NCBI GenBank assembly: GCA_958296165.1
Contig: OY282447.1
Span: forward strand, 3,162,001-3,226,000
Source: an uncultured Pseudomonadales bacterium
Lineage (GTDB): Bacteria > Pseudomonadota > Gammaproteobacteria > Pseudomonadales > Azotimanducaceae
DNA length: 64,000 nucleotides
Reading direction: 5' to 3'
Both the position numbers and the translations under genes were made by a program. Below, in pieces: positions 63,216-64,000 of this stretch; the first letter of the stretch is position 1; every line of letters starts with the position of its first letter. The notes below the pieces were generated by a model. That model worked only from the letters and a program-made list of their open reading frames with translations. It was not told the DNA's origin and searched no databases.

Positions 63216-64000
63216 CTACCCGATCTGAATGGTGTCCTTATCAGCCCACACCATCTGCATTGGCAGTCCGAAATCGTCTTGAGGGGGTTGCTCGGGGAGG
63301 AGTTCCAACCTCGCAGCCCGACCGGTCAACGCTGCGACCATCGCGTCGGTGACGTCGTCGCGGGCTACGTCCTTGCGTCGGTAGCAACCGCAAATTTCGT
63401 TCGCCGCGGCTTGTGCGCCCTCCCAACATGCACCGAGCACCGCCATGCGCTCATCGAACCCTGCTCGTGCTTTGGCTCTCTTGTTGTAGCACATTGGCTT
63501 TCTGTCGTTGAGCGCCCAGAAACACAGCTCGGGATGCACTTCCCGAACGATCTCGCGGGCCTTCGCGTCTCGCCTGAGGAGATCGTCGACAGCGCGAACC
63601 TTAGGCAAGATGCTGAAGGTCTGCAAAGTGAGTTTCTTGCCCGTGGCTTCCTTATTGCGGCGACAAGCATAGCGGTACAGGGCGCGTTTCTTGTCTGCGC
63701 TGCAGCCGATGGAGTCTACGGCTTCGAGCGCTGCCCGGGCGGGCGCTGGAAAGACGCTGGAGGCTCTAGATCGCTTTCGTGACAGAGGTCGTCCTCGCCA
63801 CCAGCCAAGTTTGCGCCGTGCGAGAACGTCGCAACAGCGCGGCTCGTCGCGTAAGCCGATAGGAATGTCCACGAGCACAAGATCCCTACTATCGGCGCGG
63901 TTCGTGATTTCACACAAGTCCTCGACGACGCCGTGACAATACTGGCCGGTTGCTTCTAGCGCGAAGTAGAACCAGCCGGCCGGGCAGCCATCTACGCCCC
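63216..64000 (-). CDS. DUF429 protein, cut by right window edge
   Basis: The frame runs leftward from beyond the edge. The first visible residues, GVDGCPAGWFYFAL, are the N-terminal strand of DUF429, so only a few codons are missing. LVLVDIPIGLRDE and RKRSRASSVFPAPARAAL, then HPELCFWALN and DVTDAMVAALTGR, complete the family signature. DUF429 is predicted to have an RNase H-like fold with acidic catalytic residues (DG, DIPIG, D in TDAM). Function unknown. Convergent with the HicB region. Confidence 0.8.
   Translation of the reverse strand, partial: GVDGCPAGWFYFALEATGQYCHGVVEDLCEITNRADSRDLVLVDIPIGLRDEPRCCDVLARRKLGWWRGRPLSRKRSRASSVFPAPARAALEAVDSIGCSADKKRALYRYACRRNKEATGKKLTLQTFSILPKVRAVDDLLRRDAKAREIVREVHPELCFWALNDRKPMCYNKRAKARAGFDERMAVLGACWEGAQAAANEICGCYRRKDVARDDVTDAMVAALTGRAARLELLPEQPPQDDFGLPMQMVWADKDTIQIG

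Overview
The window looks like chromosome from a GC-rich, uncultured gammaproteobacterium, possibly marine or host-associated. The evidence is gene order: bamD and rluD diverge from a 37-bp gap, hrcA-grpE-dnaK-dnaJ runs straight into dapB, and thrC and leuA are present as ordinary biosynthetic genes. Naming the lineage beyond that is inference. No rRNA, tRNA or CRISPR array was seen.

Layout. 1-9.4 kb is accessory DNA: an IS1380-like transposase cut by the window edge, an OST-HTH protein, relics of ISKra4 and ISAs1 elements, a two-gene NTPase module (module A, 2.5-6.1 kb), an integrase relic, a frameshifted AT-rich trypsin-like protease and a STAS-like/membrane pair. 9.4-16.8 kb is one giant outer-membrane protein with 15 Ig-like repeats and a C-terminal beta-barrel. 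thrC follows. 18.8-23.1 kb is module B, a second intact copy of the NTPase module, ending in a DNA methyltransferase relic. 23.3-29.3 kb is a catabolic cluster (epoxide hydrolase, enoyl-CoA hydratase, SDR, TauD-type dioxygenase, FAH/MhpD-type enzyme, acyl-CoA dehydrogenase). 29.4-34.3 kb holds a DUF433/DUF5615 toxin-antitoxin pair, an MBL hydrolase, a DUF4365 two-gene unit and a broken NYN gene. 34.3-40.0 kb is the heat-shock operon plus dapB. 40.2-45.8 kb is a second accessory island: an ISAs1 relic, an ISKra4-like element with terminal inverted repeats and a 9-bp target duplication, and a helicase/DUF2290 pair broken by an IS4-like relic. 45.9-61.1 kb is mostly housekeeping and transport: bamD, rluD, a glutaredoxin-domain protein, a CinA-nucleotidyltransferase fusion, DUF418, an aspartyl protease, a peroxiredoxin with a sulfatase, two ABC half-exporters, HlyC/CorC, DUF2784 and leuA. 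61.3-64 kb is a toxin-antitoxin cluster (AbiEii/AbiEi, HicB) and a DUF429 gene cut by the edge.

The most unusual content is the duplicated NTPase module. Each copy has a first gene encoding an AAA/STAND-like ATPase of about 420 residues and a second gene encoding an ATPase, winged helix and TPR protein, with overlapping start and stop codons. Each copy is preceded by a tandem array of related 15-bp iterons and followed by a truncated mobile-element or modification gene. Copy A carries a nonsense codon at a conserved tryptophan and has diverged TPRs. Copy B is intact and its TPR array is nearly identical at DNA level, as in receptors that diversify by repeat recombination. I infer an uncharacterised conflict or sensing system. 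Function is not shown by the sequence alone.
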